Positions 9,151 to 17,668 of a stretch of DNA of 64,000 nucleotides are shown in pieces; position 1 is the stretch's first letter, and the number at the start of each line of letters is the position of its first letter. The notes under the pieces are model-generated. The model ran no database searches. It was not told the DNA's origin and worked only from the letters and a program-made list of their open reading frames with translations. Position numbers and translations under genes: made by a program. The stretch covers positions 1,240,001 through 1,304,000 of the forward strand of contig OX620685.1 of the NCBI GenBank assembly GCA_951635545.1, read 5' to 3'. The DNA comes from CAG-873 sp910578365. Its GTDB lineage: Bacteria; Bacteroidota; Bacteroidia; Bacteroidales; Muribaculaceae.

Positions 9151-10032
9151 TCATGCAGATTTCAGGTAATATTTTTTCCAGAGCTTACGTCCGGGTACCG
9201 CTCCGCGATGCACTTCATCGGGAGTCAGCATGCCGAGACTGAGGTGCGGTCGGCGGGTATGGTAAGTGTTGATTACATCCTCCAGCACCTGCCGTATGTT
9301 GTCCTTCCTTACGTCCATATGCTTCAGAAACTCCTCTTTAAGTATGCCGTTTACCCTTTCGGCAATTCCGTTGTTACGTGGGTCGTGCCCTTCCGTCATG
9401 CTGATTCGGGCGTGGCGTCTACGAAGCATTTCCACGTAGGGTTTGGCACAATACTGAAGTCCCTTGTCCGAGTGGTGTATGGGATGCTGACCTCTCCTGC
9501 ATTGCCTGAAAGCCATCTTCAATGCCGTCATGGCGTTCTCATGCCGCATGTTATCGGCAATCTCCCATCCCACTATTTTCTTCGAATAGGCATCCGTAAT
9601 CAGAAACAGATAGTAAAATGTATTCTGATCAGGAAGCCATATATATGTTATGTCGCTTACCCACAACTGGTTTATGTCATCAGGCGCGAAGTCTTTCCGT
9701 AGATCCGGATAGACCTTCATTCCGTGATCGGAGAAGGTTGTCCTTGTCCTGCGGACTCGGGGACGTATCAGAAGATTATGCCTGTTCATGATATCGAACA
9801 GGCGGTCACGGCCTATGTCGAGACAGAACTCCTTACGTAACCTGTCCTTCATCTTTCTGACTCCGAGTGCCGGAAGATCCTCTCGTATCGAGCGAACGCA
9901 TTCCAGGATGCGGTCTTCGTCAATGGCATCCTTGAACGACCTTTTGAAAAAGGCATACCACGCTTGTTTAGTCACCCCAAGCAACCCGCATGCCTCGCTG
10001 ACACTCAGGTCACGGGACATGCGCAAGCGCAT
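9151..10032 (-). CDS. IS3-family transposase OrfB (DDE integrase), copy 1
   Basis: 293 residues. An HTH_21-like segment (IREDLPALGVRKMKDRLRKEF about residue 48) is followed by an rve integrase core: WVSDITYIW (first Asp, about residue 126), HHSDKGLQY (second Asp, about 194), NNGIAERVNGILKEEF (Glu, about 230). It lies in the -1 frame relative to orfA, beginning 2 nt after the orfA stop, and is probably made mainly as an OrfAB fusion by slippage at the A7 run (T7 on the plus strand, 10050-10056). Confidence 0.95.
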   Translation of the reverse strand: MRLRMSRDLSVSEACGLLGVTKQAWYAFFKRSFKDAIDEDRILECVRSIREDLPALGVRKMKDRLRKEFCLDIGRDRLFDIMNRHNLLIRPRVRRTRTTFSDHGMKVYPDLRKDFAPDDINQLWVSDITYIWLPDQNTFYYLFLITDAYSKKIVGWEIADNMRHENAMTALKMAFRQCRRGQHPIHHSDKGLQYCAKPYVEMLRRRHARISMTEGHDPRNNGIAERVNGILKEEFLKHMDVRKDNIRQVLEDVINTYHTRRPHLSLGMLTPDEVHRGAVPGRKLWKKYYLKSA

Positions 10033-10034
10033 GG

Positions 10035-10535
10035 CTACTTGGTAGTTGATTTTTTTGACTGCGCAGGCTTTACAAGCTTCTTGTATTCGGCGATGACACC
10101 ACTCTGGAACTCTTCACGCAGCTCTGCCTTTTTCCTGTCAGCCTCCAGTTTCTCTATCTTTCTGGTGGCGGCGTTTAACTTGCGTGTTAGATCCAGTATG
10201 GTCTGCTCGGTATCCGTGAGCCTGGTAGTGGGAGAGGTTTTCTTTGTCATTCCTTTCTTTTTTGTCGTTTGTGCCGGAGTTGCCAGGGACGATATGGCCT
10301 TTGTTGTCCGGCATCCGGAGCCGGGAATTAATGCTCCCGTCATGCGGCGCAGCCATTTGCTGATGCTTGACCGTGTGCCGCGATAGTCCGGGATTGCATT
10401 TACTATTGTAAACAATGTCCCGACCGCAAAATTGTATTCCTCGTCAATCTGACTGAAACTTTTTCCGCTGCTGTGCCAGGCATTGATTGCCGAAATCTGA
10501 GATTCGTCCCAGAATTTTTTGTTTTCTTCACACAT
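10035..10535 (-). CDS. IS3-family OrfA (helix-turn-helix protein), copy 1
   Basis: 166 residues: an N-terminal helix-turn-helix-like region (SQISAINAWHSSGKSFSQIDEEYNF), then a coiled-coil with leucine-zipper spacing (TDTEQTILDLTRKLNAATRKIEKLEADRK, about residues 108-137), as in IS3 OrfA proteins that bind the IS ends. The C-terminal codons TCA AAA AAA TCA contain an A AAA AAA slippery heptamer; a -1 shift there reads on as INYQVAMRLRMSRDLS into OrfB. Confidence 0.92.
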   Translation of the reverse strand: MCEENKKFWDESQISAINAWHSSGKSFSQIDEEYNFAVGTLFTIVNAIPDYRGTRSSISKWLRRMTGALIPGSGCRTTKAISSLATPAQTTKKKGMTKKTSPTTRLTDTEQTILDLTRKLNAATRKIEKLEADRKKAELREEFQSGVIAEYKKLVKPAQSKKSTTK

Positions 10536-11519
10536 TTTACTAAAAAATGTTGAATCTGACGGTCAACACTTTTCCGGACTAGACACTTCCTTCTGCCAGT
10601 CGGTGTTATAGACTACACGTTCGCCGTTGACCATCTGGCCCAAAGCGGTAGCCTGAGCGGAGTCGGAACCGTACTGGCTGAGGATGAAATCGGCAAACTC
10701 GTTGCCGTCCATCATGTTCATATAGTTGCGAGGGGTGTTCACAAAGAAGTTGGCAGCAAAGCTAACCTGGGGTTTGCCGCTCTTGCCTTTCTTGGTAGTG
10801 ATGATGATTACACCGTTCGACGCGCGGCTACCGTAGATGGCAGTTGCCGAGGCGTCCTTGAGGATGGTCATCGACTCGATACTTTCCGGGCTTACCAGCG
10901 ACAGGGGGTTCGACGAGCCGGTCACGCTCTGGGCGTTCATGGGCACACCGTCGATTACTATCAGAGGCTCGTTGGAGGCCGACAGCGAGGCACCGCCGCG
11001 AATCTGGATAGAGGCGCCGCCCTGAGGGCTGCCGCCGTCGGTGGTAACTACCACACCGGGGCTGGCACCTACCAGCAGGTCCTGGGCAGAGGAGGCCAGA
11101 CCGGCCTCGATGTCGCCGGGCTTTACGGTGGCTACCGAGCCGGTGGCGTCGGATTTTTTTACACGACCGTAACCTACTACCACGAATTCATCGAGGACTT
11201 CGGTATCCGATTTAAGGTTGACATCGATGCGGGTGCGGCCGTCGACTGCTATAGTCTGCGGAGTACAGCCCACCAGCGAATACACCAGCTTGGCGTTCGG
11301 GGCTACCTTGATTTCATAGTTACCGTCGAAATCAGTGGTGACACCGGCGGTAGGCTGGCCCTCAAGAGCCACGGTGGCACCGATTGCAGGTTCGCCTTCG
11401 GCGTCATATACAACGCCACTGACCGTGATTTTTTGCGCTAAAGCGGGAAAGCTTAGGCACAGCACCATGACTATGGCGAGCCAGGCTTTCCGGTTCATTT
11501 GGCAACAAATGTTCTTCAT

Positions 11520-11865
11520 GCAAGTTTTGTTTTAAGTTTGACGTATTTTTGTTAATTATTTTCCTAATATGTTTTAAGGTTGCGCGAAACTTACATGATG
11601 ATTCGCTGCGGCAGAAAAGCAGCAATGCACATTGTTGAAACATCCTTGTGGCATCAGATCTTCCGTAAGTTCAGTAAGTAATTAATCTATAGTAAGCAAG
11701 TAGTATGATATATGTCCTGCGTCAAAGGGCGCTCCCATCCTGTGGGTCTATCCTTATCTGCTGCGCAAATTTAAGTAAAAAAACTATAGTTGAAGTTTTT
11801 TATACAAAAAAAATACAAGAAATGCACTTTTTTAACACTCAAATGTTAATTTAACAATTTATTAT
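11520..11865. other. AT-rich susC upstream region, no gene
   Basis: This 346-bp stretch holds no credible ORF. A minus-strand TAAATTTG (11766-11773) fits the -7 box, which would give susC a leader of about 240 nt; no good TTTG stands at the expected -33 distance, so a regulator-dependent promoter is plausible. Confidence 0.4.
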
Positions 11866-11901
11866 CCCCGTAGTGGAGGCATCACTGCCTCCACTACGGG
11901 G
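11866..11901. repeat. 36-bp short form of the palindromic element
   Basis: CCCCGTAGTGGAGGC (11866-11880), loop ATCACT, GCCTCCACTACGGGG (11887-11901): a perfect 15-bp stem. It equals copy A with the 55 bp between its two GCCTCCAC direct repeats removed (21 + 15 = 36 bp). It lies 9 bp past the aroQ stop and may also act as a transcription end. Confidence 0.75.
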
Positions 11902-11910
11902 GAGGGGGTG

Positions 11911-12333
11911 TTACATAAACGTGCGGACAGCCAGAGAATATACCGCGGCGCCGAAGCCGCTGATGCTGCCGGCACACACCGGGGCTATAAGCGAGCGGCG
12001 ACGGATTTCCTCGCGGGCGTACACGTTGCTCAGATGCACTTCAACCACCGGCTGCGGTATAGCCGATATGGCATCAGCTATGGCAAGCGATGTGTGGGTA
12101 TAGGCGGCTGCGTTGAGCACAATACCGTCCACTCCGGGTTCGTCGTAGCCCAGCCGCTGAAGCTCGCTCACAATGGCTCCTTCGCTGTTGCTCTGAAAGA
12201 ACAGGAAGTCAACACCGGGAAATTCCTCGCGCAGCGACAGTTCAATGTCGTGCAGAGTCCGGCTACCGTAAATTTCCGGTTGCCGACGCCCCAGCAGATT
12301 CATGTTGGGCCCGTTTACTATGGCTATTTTCAT
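11911..12333 (-). CDS. aroQ: Type II 3-dehydroquinate dehydratase
   Basis: 140 residues. It converts 3-dehydroquinate to 3-dehydroshikimate, the third step of the shikimate pathway, as a soluble dodecamer. Seen: NGPNMNLLGRRQPEIYG with the catalytic Tyr (residue 22), FFQSNSEGAIV, NAAAYTHTSLAIADAI, and VEVHLSNVYAREEIRRRS with the catalytic His. Length is normal for type II enzymes. The start overlaps the mrp stop by 4 bp (ATGA), so it is translationally coupled. It is the last gene of the LRR-trmB-mrp-aroQ run and ends next to the 36-bp palindrome. Confidence 0.96.
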   Translation of the reverse strand: MKIAIVNGPNMNLLGRRQPEIYGSRTLHDIELSLREEFPGVDFLFFQSNSEGAIVSELQRLGYDEPGVDGIVLNAAAYTHTSLAIADAISAIPQPVVEVHLSNVYAREEIRRRSLIAPVCAGSISGFGAAVYSLAVRTFM

Positions 12334-13430
12334 TTCAGTTCCACTCTGGTTGTGGGTGGCAGCTCATTGTTGCGGCGCTCTACGGCATCGGTCACTTCGT
12401 GGGCCAGATGTAAGAACGAGTGCGCGGCTATGCTGTCGCCCAAGGCAATAGGTTCGCCGTTGTCGCTGCGCTCGCCCACGGCGGCCACAAGCGGTATACA
12501 GGCCAGAAGGGGCACATTGCACTCCTCGGCCAGGCGCTGCGCGCCCCCGTTGCCGAATATGTAGTAACGTTCGTCGGGATGCGCCTCGGGGGTAAACCAG
12601 GCCATGTTCTCGACTATGCCGAGCACCGGCACATTGATTTTGCTGTCGGCAAACATGGCCAGACCCTTGCGGGCATCGGCCAGCGCCACCTCCTGCGGAG
12701 TCGACACAATCACCACTCCGGTAATACCCAGTGTCTGCACCAGAGTAAGGTGGATATCGCTTGTGCCGGGGGGCATGTCGATAAGGAAGTAGTCGAGCTC
12801 GCCCCAGTCGGCCTGCTCTATCAGCTGCTTTATAGCGTTCGAAGCCATGGCTCCGCGCCATACCACGGCGCTGGCCGGGTCGACAAGCAAACCTATTGAC
12901 AGCAGTTTGACGCCGTACTTCTCTATGGGTATTATAAGGTTGCGGCCATCGACTTCGTGCATATACACCTCGGCGCCTTCGATGCCGAACATCTTGGGTA
13001 CCGACGGGCCGAATATATCGGCGTCGAGCAGGCCTACTTTATAGCCTTCGCGGGCCAATGCCACGGCCAGATTGGCGGCCACGGTGCTCTTGCCCACACC
13101 GCCCTTGCCCGACGACACGCCCACAATATTCTTTACCTGAGGCAACGCCTTGGGTTTAGGAGCCGGAGCTGCCTGGCGGAACTCCACGTTCACGGTCACC
13201 TCGGCCTCTTCTGAGGCAAAAGTCTTGACAGCCGCCTCGGCCGACTTGACCACCGACTTCATAAAGGGGTCGGTCTTGCGGTCGAACACAATCGAGAAGC
13301 TAACCTTGTTGCCGTCGATGCGGATATCGTCGGCAAGCATGCCGTTTTCTACAATATTCTTGCCCGTGCCGGGGTAGCGCACGGTTTTGAGCGCGTCAGT
13401 TATCAGCGCCGGATATAGTTCTTGTTTCAT
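12330..13430 (-). CDS. mrp: Mrp/NBP35-family iron-sulfur cluster carrier ATPase
   Basis: 366 residues. The N-terminal MIP18/DUF59-like domain (about residues 1-85) is followed by a ParA/MinD-type P-loop ATPase with deviant Walker A VSSGKGGVGKST (about residue 105), DADIFGPSVPKMFG, the Walker B-like DYFLIDMPPGTSD and GVVIVSTPQEVALADARKG. Family role: carries and delivers Fe-S clusters. The usual C-terminal CxxC is absent (VENMAWFTPEAHPDERYY), which I believe is common among Bacteroidota forms, so cluster binding may differ. Its start codon lies 35 bp inside the trmB coding region. Confidence 0.93.
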   Translation of the reverse strand: MKQELYPALITDALKTVRYPGTGKNIVENGMLADDIRIDGNKVSFSIVFDRKTDPFMKSVVKSAEAAVKTFASEEAEVTVNVEFRQAAPAPKPKALPQVKNIVGVSSGKGGVGKSTVAANLAVALAREGYKVGLLDADIFGPSVPKMFGIEGAEVYMHEVDGRNLIIPIEKYGVKLLSIGLLVDPASAVVWRGAMASNAIKQLIEQADWGELDYFLIDMPPGTSDIHLTLVQTLGITGVVIVSTPQEVALADARKGLAMFADSKINVPVLGIVENMAWFTPEAHPDERYYIFGNGGAQRLAEECNVPLLACIPLVAAVGERSDNGEPIALGDSIAAHSFLHLAHEVTDAVERRNNELPPTTRVELK

Positions 13431-14205
13431 CGTTCTTGTGGATTTCTGTTAAAAGTTGTGGACATTCGATGTATCCGCGCGAATAACTGCGGTAAGTATC
13501 GTGTTCGATTTCAATCTCCGGCTCGGCCAGACTGCCTTCGGCGGGGAGTACGAAGCTGAGATATTTGATTGTGAGTCCGCGGTCGAGCCACTGACGCTCG
13601 TAGTGGGTGCGGATTTCGGTAAGAGGTCCCTGCAGACCTACCTCGGAATAGAGGTCGGCGCTGCCACTGAGCAACGGCAGTTTGTTCAGCGCCACCATCT
13701 CACGGGTATAGGTGTAGAGGAAGGGGCTGTCGGTCTTCAGATTTATTTTTCCTCCGTTCCTGAGAACTTTGCGGTACAGCTCCATGAAGCGGGTAGAAGT
13801 GAGGCGCTTGCGCACCTTCTTCATCTGCGGGTCGGGAAAGGTAATCCATATCTCGGCCACTTCGCCTGGCGCGAAGAAGCTGTCGAGCAGTTCTATGCTT
13901 GTGCGCAGGAATGCCACGTTGGCAAGCCCTTCGCGCTGTGCCTGTGTAGCCCCCGACCACATGCGGGCACCCTTTATATCGATGCCTATGAAATTGCGCT
14001 CCGGGAAGCGGCGCGCCAGACCAACGGTGTATTCGCCTTTGCCGCAGCCCAGTTCAAGAGTTATCGGATTGGAGTTGCCGAACACTTCGTCGCCCCACTT
14101 CCCACGCAGCGGAAAGCCCTCGGCCTCAAGCCTGGCGAACGGATATTCATACACGAAGCCTATCTGCTTCATATCGGCGAATTTGCGCAGTTTGTTTTTT
14201 CCCAT
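13396..14205 (-). CDS. trmB: tRNA (guanine-46-N7)-methyltransferase
   Basis: 269 residues, a SAM-dependent methyltransferase forming m7G46 in the variable loop of tRNAs. Seen: ITLELGCGKGEYTVGLARRFP (SAM-binding motif I), FIGIDIKGARMWSGATQA, IWITFPDPQMKKVRKRLTS (the TrmB signature) and GGKINLKTDSPFLYTYT. It is longer than many bacterial TrmB proteins because of an extended C-terminus (RSYSRGYIECPQLLTEIHKNDETR), usual in Bacteroidales as far as I know. The start overlaps the LRR gene stop by 1 nt (TAATG). Confidence 0.95.
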   Translation of the reverse strand: MGKNKLRKFADMKQIGFVYEYPFARLEAEGFPLRGKWGDEVFGNSNPITLELGCGKGEYTVGLARRFPERNFIGIDIKGARMWSGATQAQREGLANVAFLRTSIELLDSFFAPGEVAEIWITFPDPQMKKVRKRLTSTRFMELYRKVLRNGGKINLKTDSPFLYTYTREMVALNKLPLLSGSADLYSEVGLQGPLTEIRTHYERQWLDRGLTIKYLSFVLPAEGSLAEPEIEIEHDTYRSYSRGYIECPQLLTEIHKNDETRTISGADN

Positions 14206-15611
14206 TAGTTTCTACCCAGTTTTAATGATACAGTTTTGCCGTCGGCGAGGGTCACGCTTACAATAAACACCTTGCCGGGCCATGCCGAGCTGTCGACCGA
14301 CAAGCCGTTCATGCCTCGGGTGCCGGCGGCGGCGAGCCTTATGCCCGACACATCGTACACCGCGGCCTCGCAGGCGACGAGGCCACCGAAATCGAGTTCG
14401 AGCATATTTCCCGCAAAGCGACCGCGCAGCTGCCTGCGAGGCGACAACTCTATGCTGTCGGCCGAGGCCACCTTCACCAGAGCGAATTCCTGCCACTGGT
14501 CGGCGGCGCTGAAATCGGAGTATAATATATCGAGTACGTGAAGCGACACTGACGGTGAGTCGACGCAGGCCCATACGTTTTCGCCAAGTTCGGGCACCGA
14601 AGCTACCCGGTGGGCATAGATGTCGGACAGACGGTTCATACCGGCCATGGCGTAGTCGCCTATATATGCGGTGGCTTCGGGCAAGTCAAGCCACGAGGTG
14701 CCACAGCCCTTGAGTGCATAGTTGCCTATGGCTGCACATGAGGCGGGCAGCTCCACTGTTCTCAGAGAGCTGCAGTCAAAAAACAGGCCGCTTTCCAGCC
14801 GTTCAAGCGAAGCCGGCAGTATTACACTGCGCAACGCCGCACATTTGCTGAAAGCATAGCCGCCTATGGCAGTAAGCGCCCGGCAGCCGCCGAGGTCGAC
14901 CTCCGACAGACCGCTGCCGCTGAAGGCCGAACTGCATATAGCGGTGAGTGTGGCAGGGAAGTCGAATGAAGCAAGAGTCGCACAGCCCGAAAAGGCGTCG
15001 GCGCCGATAGTACGCAGCCCGGGCGAGGCCTCGAACTTGCCAAGCACGGCACAATTGCGGAATGCCGCTGCTCCTATTTCCACAGCAGCGGGAGCACTGA
15101 CTTCCTTCAGACTGCCACATCCGGCGAAGGCGCCGTCGGGCACCGTGGCCGCACCGATCGTGGCTGATGCCAGATTGCCACAGCCGGCAAAAGCGCCCAT
15201 GCCAAGCTCACATTCGGCAGGCACGGATATGCTACGCAACCGCGAGCCTGCGAAAGCGGCGGCGCCAATGGTCAGTCTGCCTGTACCGAATGACACAGAC
15301 TCAAGAGGACTGCCGGCAAAAACTCCGGCCGGCAGTTCATTTTCGTTATACCGTACGAGCGACCTCAATGCCGGCCCTTCATAAGCCTCGATGGAGGCCG
15401 AGGTGAGGTCGAGCGACTTCAGTGCCGGCATTTTATCGGCAATGAAGAAAAGGTCGCGGGCGTCGACCGAGCCACTCAGGGCCAGGTCGGTAACCAAATC
15501 CGGCTCGGCCAACTGCGACTCGAGCGTGCCCGGCGAAACCTGCACAGCCGTGGCTGCCGGCAGCGTCATGGCCACCAGCGCCAGCACAGCTGATATGATA
15601 AATCGTAACAT
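14205..15611 (-). CDS. BspA-type leucine-rich-repeat secreted protein
   Basis: 468 residues. A signal peptide (MLRFIISAVLALVAMTLPAATA) is followed by about twelve repeats of the LRR_5/BspA type (consensus x-Ixx-xAFxGCxxLxSVxLPxSLxxIGxxAF, about residues 100-340). It ends in a beta-sandwich tail VYDVSGIRLAAAG...KVFIVSVTLADGKTVSLKLGRN, similar to type A C-terminal secretion domains. Such proteins are surface or secreted and often mediate binding; no specific ligand can be claimed. It is first in a tightly packed unit with trmB, mrp and aroQ, an odd pairing of a surface protein with housekeeping genes, and provides their promoter. Confidence 0.85.
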   Translation of the reverse strand: MLRFIISAVLALVAMTLPAATAVQVSPGTLESQLAEPDLVTDLALSGSVDARDLFFIADKMPALKSLDLTSASIEAYEGPALRSLVRYNENELPAGVFAGSPLESVSFGTGRLTIGAAAFAGSRLRSISVPAECELGMGAFAGCGNLASATIGAATVPDGAFAGCGSLKEVSAPAAVEIGAAAFRNCAVLGKFEASPGLRTIGADAFSGCATLASFDFPATLTAICSSAFSGSGLSEVDLGGCRALTAIGGYAFSKCAALRSVILPASLERLESGLFFDCSSLRTVELPASCAAIGNYALKGCGTSWLDLPEATAYIGDYAMAGMNRLSDIYAHRVASVPELGENVWACVDSPSVSLHVLDILYSDFSAADQWQEFALVKVASADSIELSPRRQLRGRFAGNMLELDFGGLVACEAAVYDVSGIRLAAAGTRGMNGLSVDSSAWPGKVFIVSVTLADGKTVSLKLGRN

Positions 15612-15639
15612 CAGGTATCTTTGGGCTTGTTATTACATG

Positions 15640-15671
15640 CAAAATTAATAAAAAGGTGACATTCACACAAG
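15640..15671 (-). promoter_or_regulatory. Promoter of the LRR-trmB-mrp-aroQ operon
   Basis: Minus strand: CTTG (15668-15671), 20-bp spacer, TAATTTTG (15640-15647), then about 28 bp to the start codon. Confidence 0.6.
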
Positions 15672-15710
15672 TTTTGGCATGCAAAAGGCCGCAAAGCTAC
15701 CTGCGAAAGC

Positions 15711-15751
15711 AACACGGACAGGGTGAGCTGGAGGTACACTCTGTCCGTGTT
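15711..15751. terminator. Stem-loop downstream of the 15764-17668 lipoprotein gene
   Basis: AACACGGACAG (15711-15721) pairs with CTGTCCGTGTT (15741-15751): an 11-bp perfect stem with a 19-nt loop. The T-run is better on the plus strand (GTGTTTTAG), so its action on the minus-strand transcript is uncertain. Confidence 0.5.
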
Positions 15752-15763
15752 TTAGGTGTAGTT

Positions 15764-17668
15764 CTAAGGAACTATAAATACGTCGGTTATCTTCAGTTCC
15801 CTTACTTCTTCCGGATCCTGGAACGGTCCGGGCGACTCATATCCGGTCACAACCGACTCGACTTTGAGTTTCAATGCATTTGTCGAGCGATGTTTGTCAC
15901 CGCAAATGTCATATCTTATATAAGCATAGTCGGGTACGCTTGCTGCATCCTCGAAAGTTTTGTCAAGGAACAGGAACTTCAAAGCCGTACGGAATGGATT
16001 GCTTACCTCATATTCAGTGTCGACTACGCAAGCGCTTGGCAACAGGTTATGCGACTGCTGGAGAACCCATTTGATGTTTCCGCTGAATTTCACATTGTTG
16101 TCCAACAACATTTCGTGGTCGAACCATAAGCTGCCGTCGCATCTGAATTTGAAGAAGATATGGTCATCGACGATGCTTGCCTGTGTAAATTCCACCATAG
16201 GCTTTCTTGTATATGTCCATATACATCTGTCGGAGGCTCCTATGGCAGCACCGCCGTCGGATATGAAAAATATCAGGTGGCCTTTGGCTATGTAGTTGGT
16301 GTAATCTTTTTCAAGGCCGTTATCGTCGATATGGATACAAAAGTCAAAGTCGGAGTCCTTTGCCGTTTCCGATAAAGCTGTGCCGTAGAATCTCTCCTGT
16401 TCCCACACATCAGAAGGTGAAAAATCAGGATTCGCGTAATCGGTAGCAGAAATCCACGCATAGTAAATTGCCGGGTAGCTACCGTCCCGGAAATCACACG
16501 AAGCATGACCCTTGACTCTTATCAAGCGGTTGCCGCTGTTGGGGTCGTCGCGGATTATTTCCTCCGAGCTGATTTCTGTTATGGTGATACTGTTTGGGGG
16601 CAATATGGATGTGTAGAAAATAGGCTTGCCCGTTTCAACCATGTCGGAATGCATGATTATAGGGTCGGACGATGATATGAACTCCTTGTTTATTATATAT
16701 GCCGCCACTTTACAATCCGAGAATTCCAATGATGGGTAGTCATATTCTATTTCAGTTTCTAACGGCTTTACATCTCTTGCCGGCAACCATAGCAGGTCGG
16801 TAGTATCGTATTTGTCATAAATTATAATTCCGCAGGCCACCTTGGCGAAGTCATCGGCCGACGTGTTGTCGGTATGAAATGCTAAACGTACACGCAACTT
16901 TTTGCCGACGGTTTCGAAACTTTCGATGAAAGGAGATATACCATAGTTCCGGGCGCTGACTACCGGCTGTAGCTTTTCCCGGGTATTGCGGTCAATCTCA
17001 TATAATTCGAGAGCAGGAAATACAAAATTTACCTGATCGGCACATTCTGATGCCGACTTAGTATCGCCGCGCTTTACCCGTTCGAGCATCGCTGCCCAAT
17101 TACTTGTACTGATTGTAGAATATTTCTCGGCATATTTGCTGAAATTTATCAACGACTCGGCGATGTTTAAATGAAAATCCGTCTCGGAACGCGACAGCGA
17201 CATCGGATGCTCCGCCGAATTTGCTTTGACATGTTCGGCATTGTTTTTAGCATTGTAAAAATTGTAACCGCCGGACTGCCGTTCAGTTACATAATAGTCA
17301 TCGGGAGTCATCATGCCCACGACATTGAATTGCTGGTCGAGAGTGAAAACGCAGTATGACTTCACATAGCCTCCGCCATTGGCGACTCCGCTTTCAGTTA
17401 TCATAGCTCTGTAATATCCGAAAGGAAGTTCGCGGCAGGCAAAGTTCAGATTGCTGTTCACATCCTTTGCCAAATCTAAATTACGGGCTGTGGTAGCCAT
17501 ATAAGCCCAGTCATCATTCTGGAGATAGTAGATGTTTTTATCGTCGCCATTTCCGTTCGGCTCATTGCCTTTGTCTGAGCATGAATGAACGAATAATGCA
17601 ATAAAAACCAATAGACTTGAAATAATCAGTGTGTGTACACCAGCCGTACTTCGAAAAACACGTGTCAT
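15764..17668 (-). CDS. Uncharacterised large lipoprotein
   Basis: 634 residues. An N-terminal hydrophobic segment ends in a lipobox-like HSC (VFIALFVHSCSDKGNEPNG), then a Gly/Asn linker and a long, mostly beta, periplasmic or surface domain. I recognise no domain. Visible features are many aromatic beta-strand segments (FGYYRAMITESG, YAWISATDYANPDF, FFKFRCDGSLWFDHEMLL) and no Cys pairs or catalytic motifs. An IS4-family element ends about 58 bp upstream of the start and may have replaced its -33 promoter box. It is monocistronic between stem-loop 15711-15751 and the IS. It may be a strain-variable accessory gene, but that is inference. Confidence 0.7.
   Translation of the reverse strand: MTRVFRSTAGVHTLIISSLLVFIALFVHSCSDKGNEPNGNGDDKNIYYLQNDDWAYMATTARNLDLAKDVNSNLNFACRELPFGYYRAMITESGVANGGGYVKSYCVFTLDQQFNVVGMMTPDDYYVTERQSGGYNFYNAKNNAEHVKANSAEHPMSLSRSETDFHLNIAESLINFSKYAEKYSTISTSNWAAMLERVKRGDTKSASECADQVNFVFPALELYEIDRNTREKLQPVVSARNYGISPFIESFETVGKKLRVRLAFHTDNTSADDFAKVACGIIIYDKYDTTDLLWLPARDVKPLETEIEYDYPSLEFSDCKVAAYIINKEFISSSDPIIMHSDMVETGKPIFYTSILPPNSITITEISSEEIIRDDPNSGNRLIRVKGHASCDFRDGSYPAIYYAWISATDYANPDFSPSDVWEQERFYGTALSETAKDSDFDFCIHIDDNGLEKDYTNYIAKGHLIFFISDGGAAIGASDRCIWTYTRKPMVEFTQASIVDDHIFFKFRCDGSLWFDHEMLLDNNVKFSGNIKWVLQQSHNLLPSACVVDTEYEVSNPFRTALKFLFLDKTFEDAASVPDYAYIRYDICGDKHRSTNALKLKVESVVTGYESPGPFQDPEEVRELKITDVFIVP

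Larger units (their letters stand above)
8931..10585 (-). mobile_element. IS3-family insertion sequence, copy 1 (in susC), 1655 bp
   Basis: Ends TGTCTAGTCCGG... / ...GGACGCCACA (read on the minus strand) form imperfect inverted repeats of about 30 bp sharing TGT, TCC, GAAAA and TTGAC. It is flanked by the 3-bp duplication CTT (8928-8930 and 10586-10588), typical of IS3. It contains overlapping-frame orfA and orfB and a 7-bp-plus-7-bp hairpin (9048-9081) past orfB. It has the same length and the same encoded proteins as the copy at 40031-41685. Confidence 0.95.
6763..11519 (-). pseudogene. susC: SusC-family TonB-dependent transporter, disrupted by IS3-family insertion
   Basis: The N-terminal part is 11519 to 10586: signal peptide, CarboxypepD-like domain ITVSGVVYDAEGEPAIGATV, TonB box EVLDEFVVVGYG, then a plug domain with GVPMNAQSV and SRASNGVIIITTKKG. 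The C-terminal part is 8927 to 6763: the rest of the beta-barrel ending PRPITASLGIVATF. Removing the 1655-bp IS and one copy of the 3-bp duplication restores one open frame of 3099 nt (1032 residues) across the junction NTDWQKEV-LRTSFSQDYSLS, a normal SusC length and motif. The insertion is therefore the only visible lesion. The N-terminal fragment now ends in SSPEKC and stop inside the IS. The C-terminal ORF has an internal start (8928) but no signal sequence. Confidence 0.93.
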
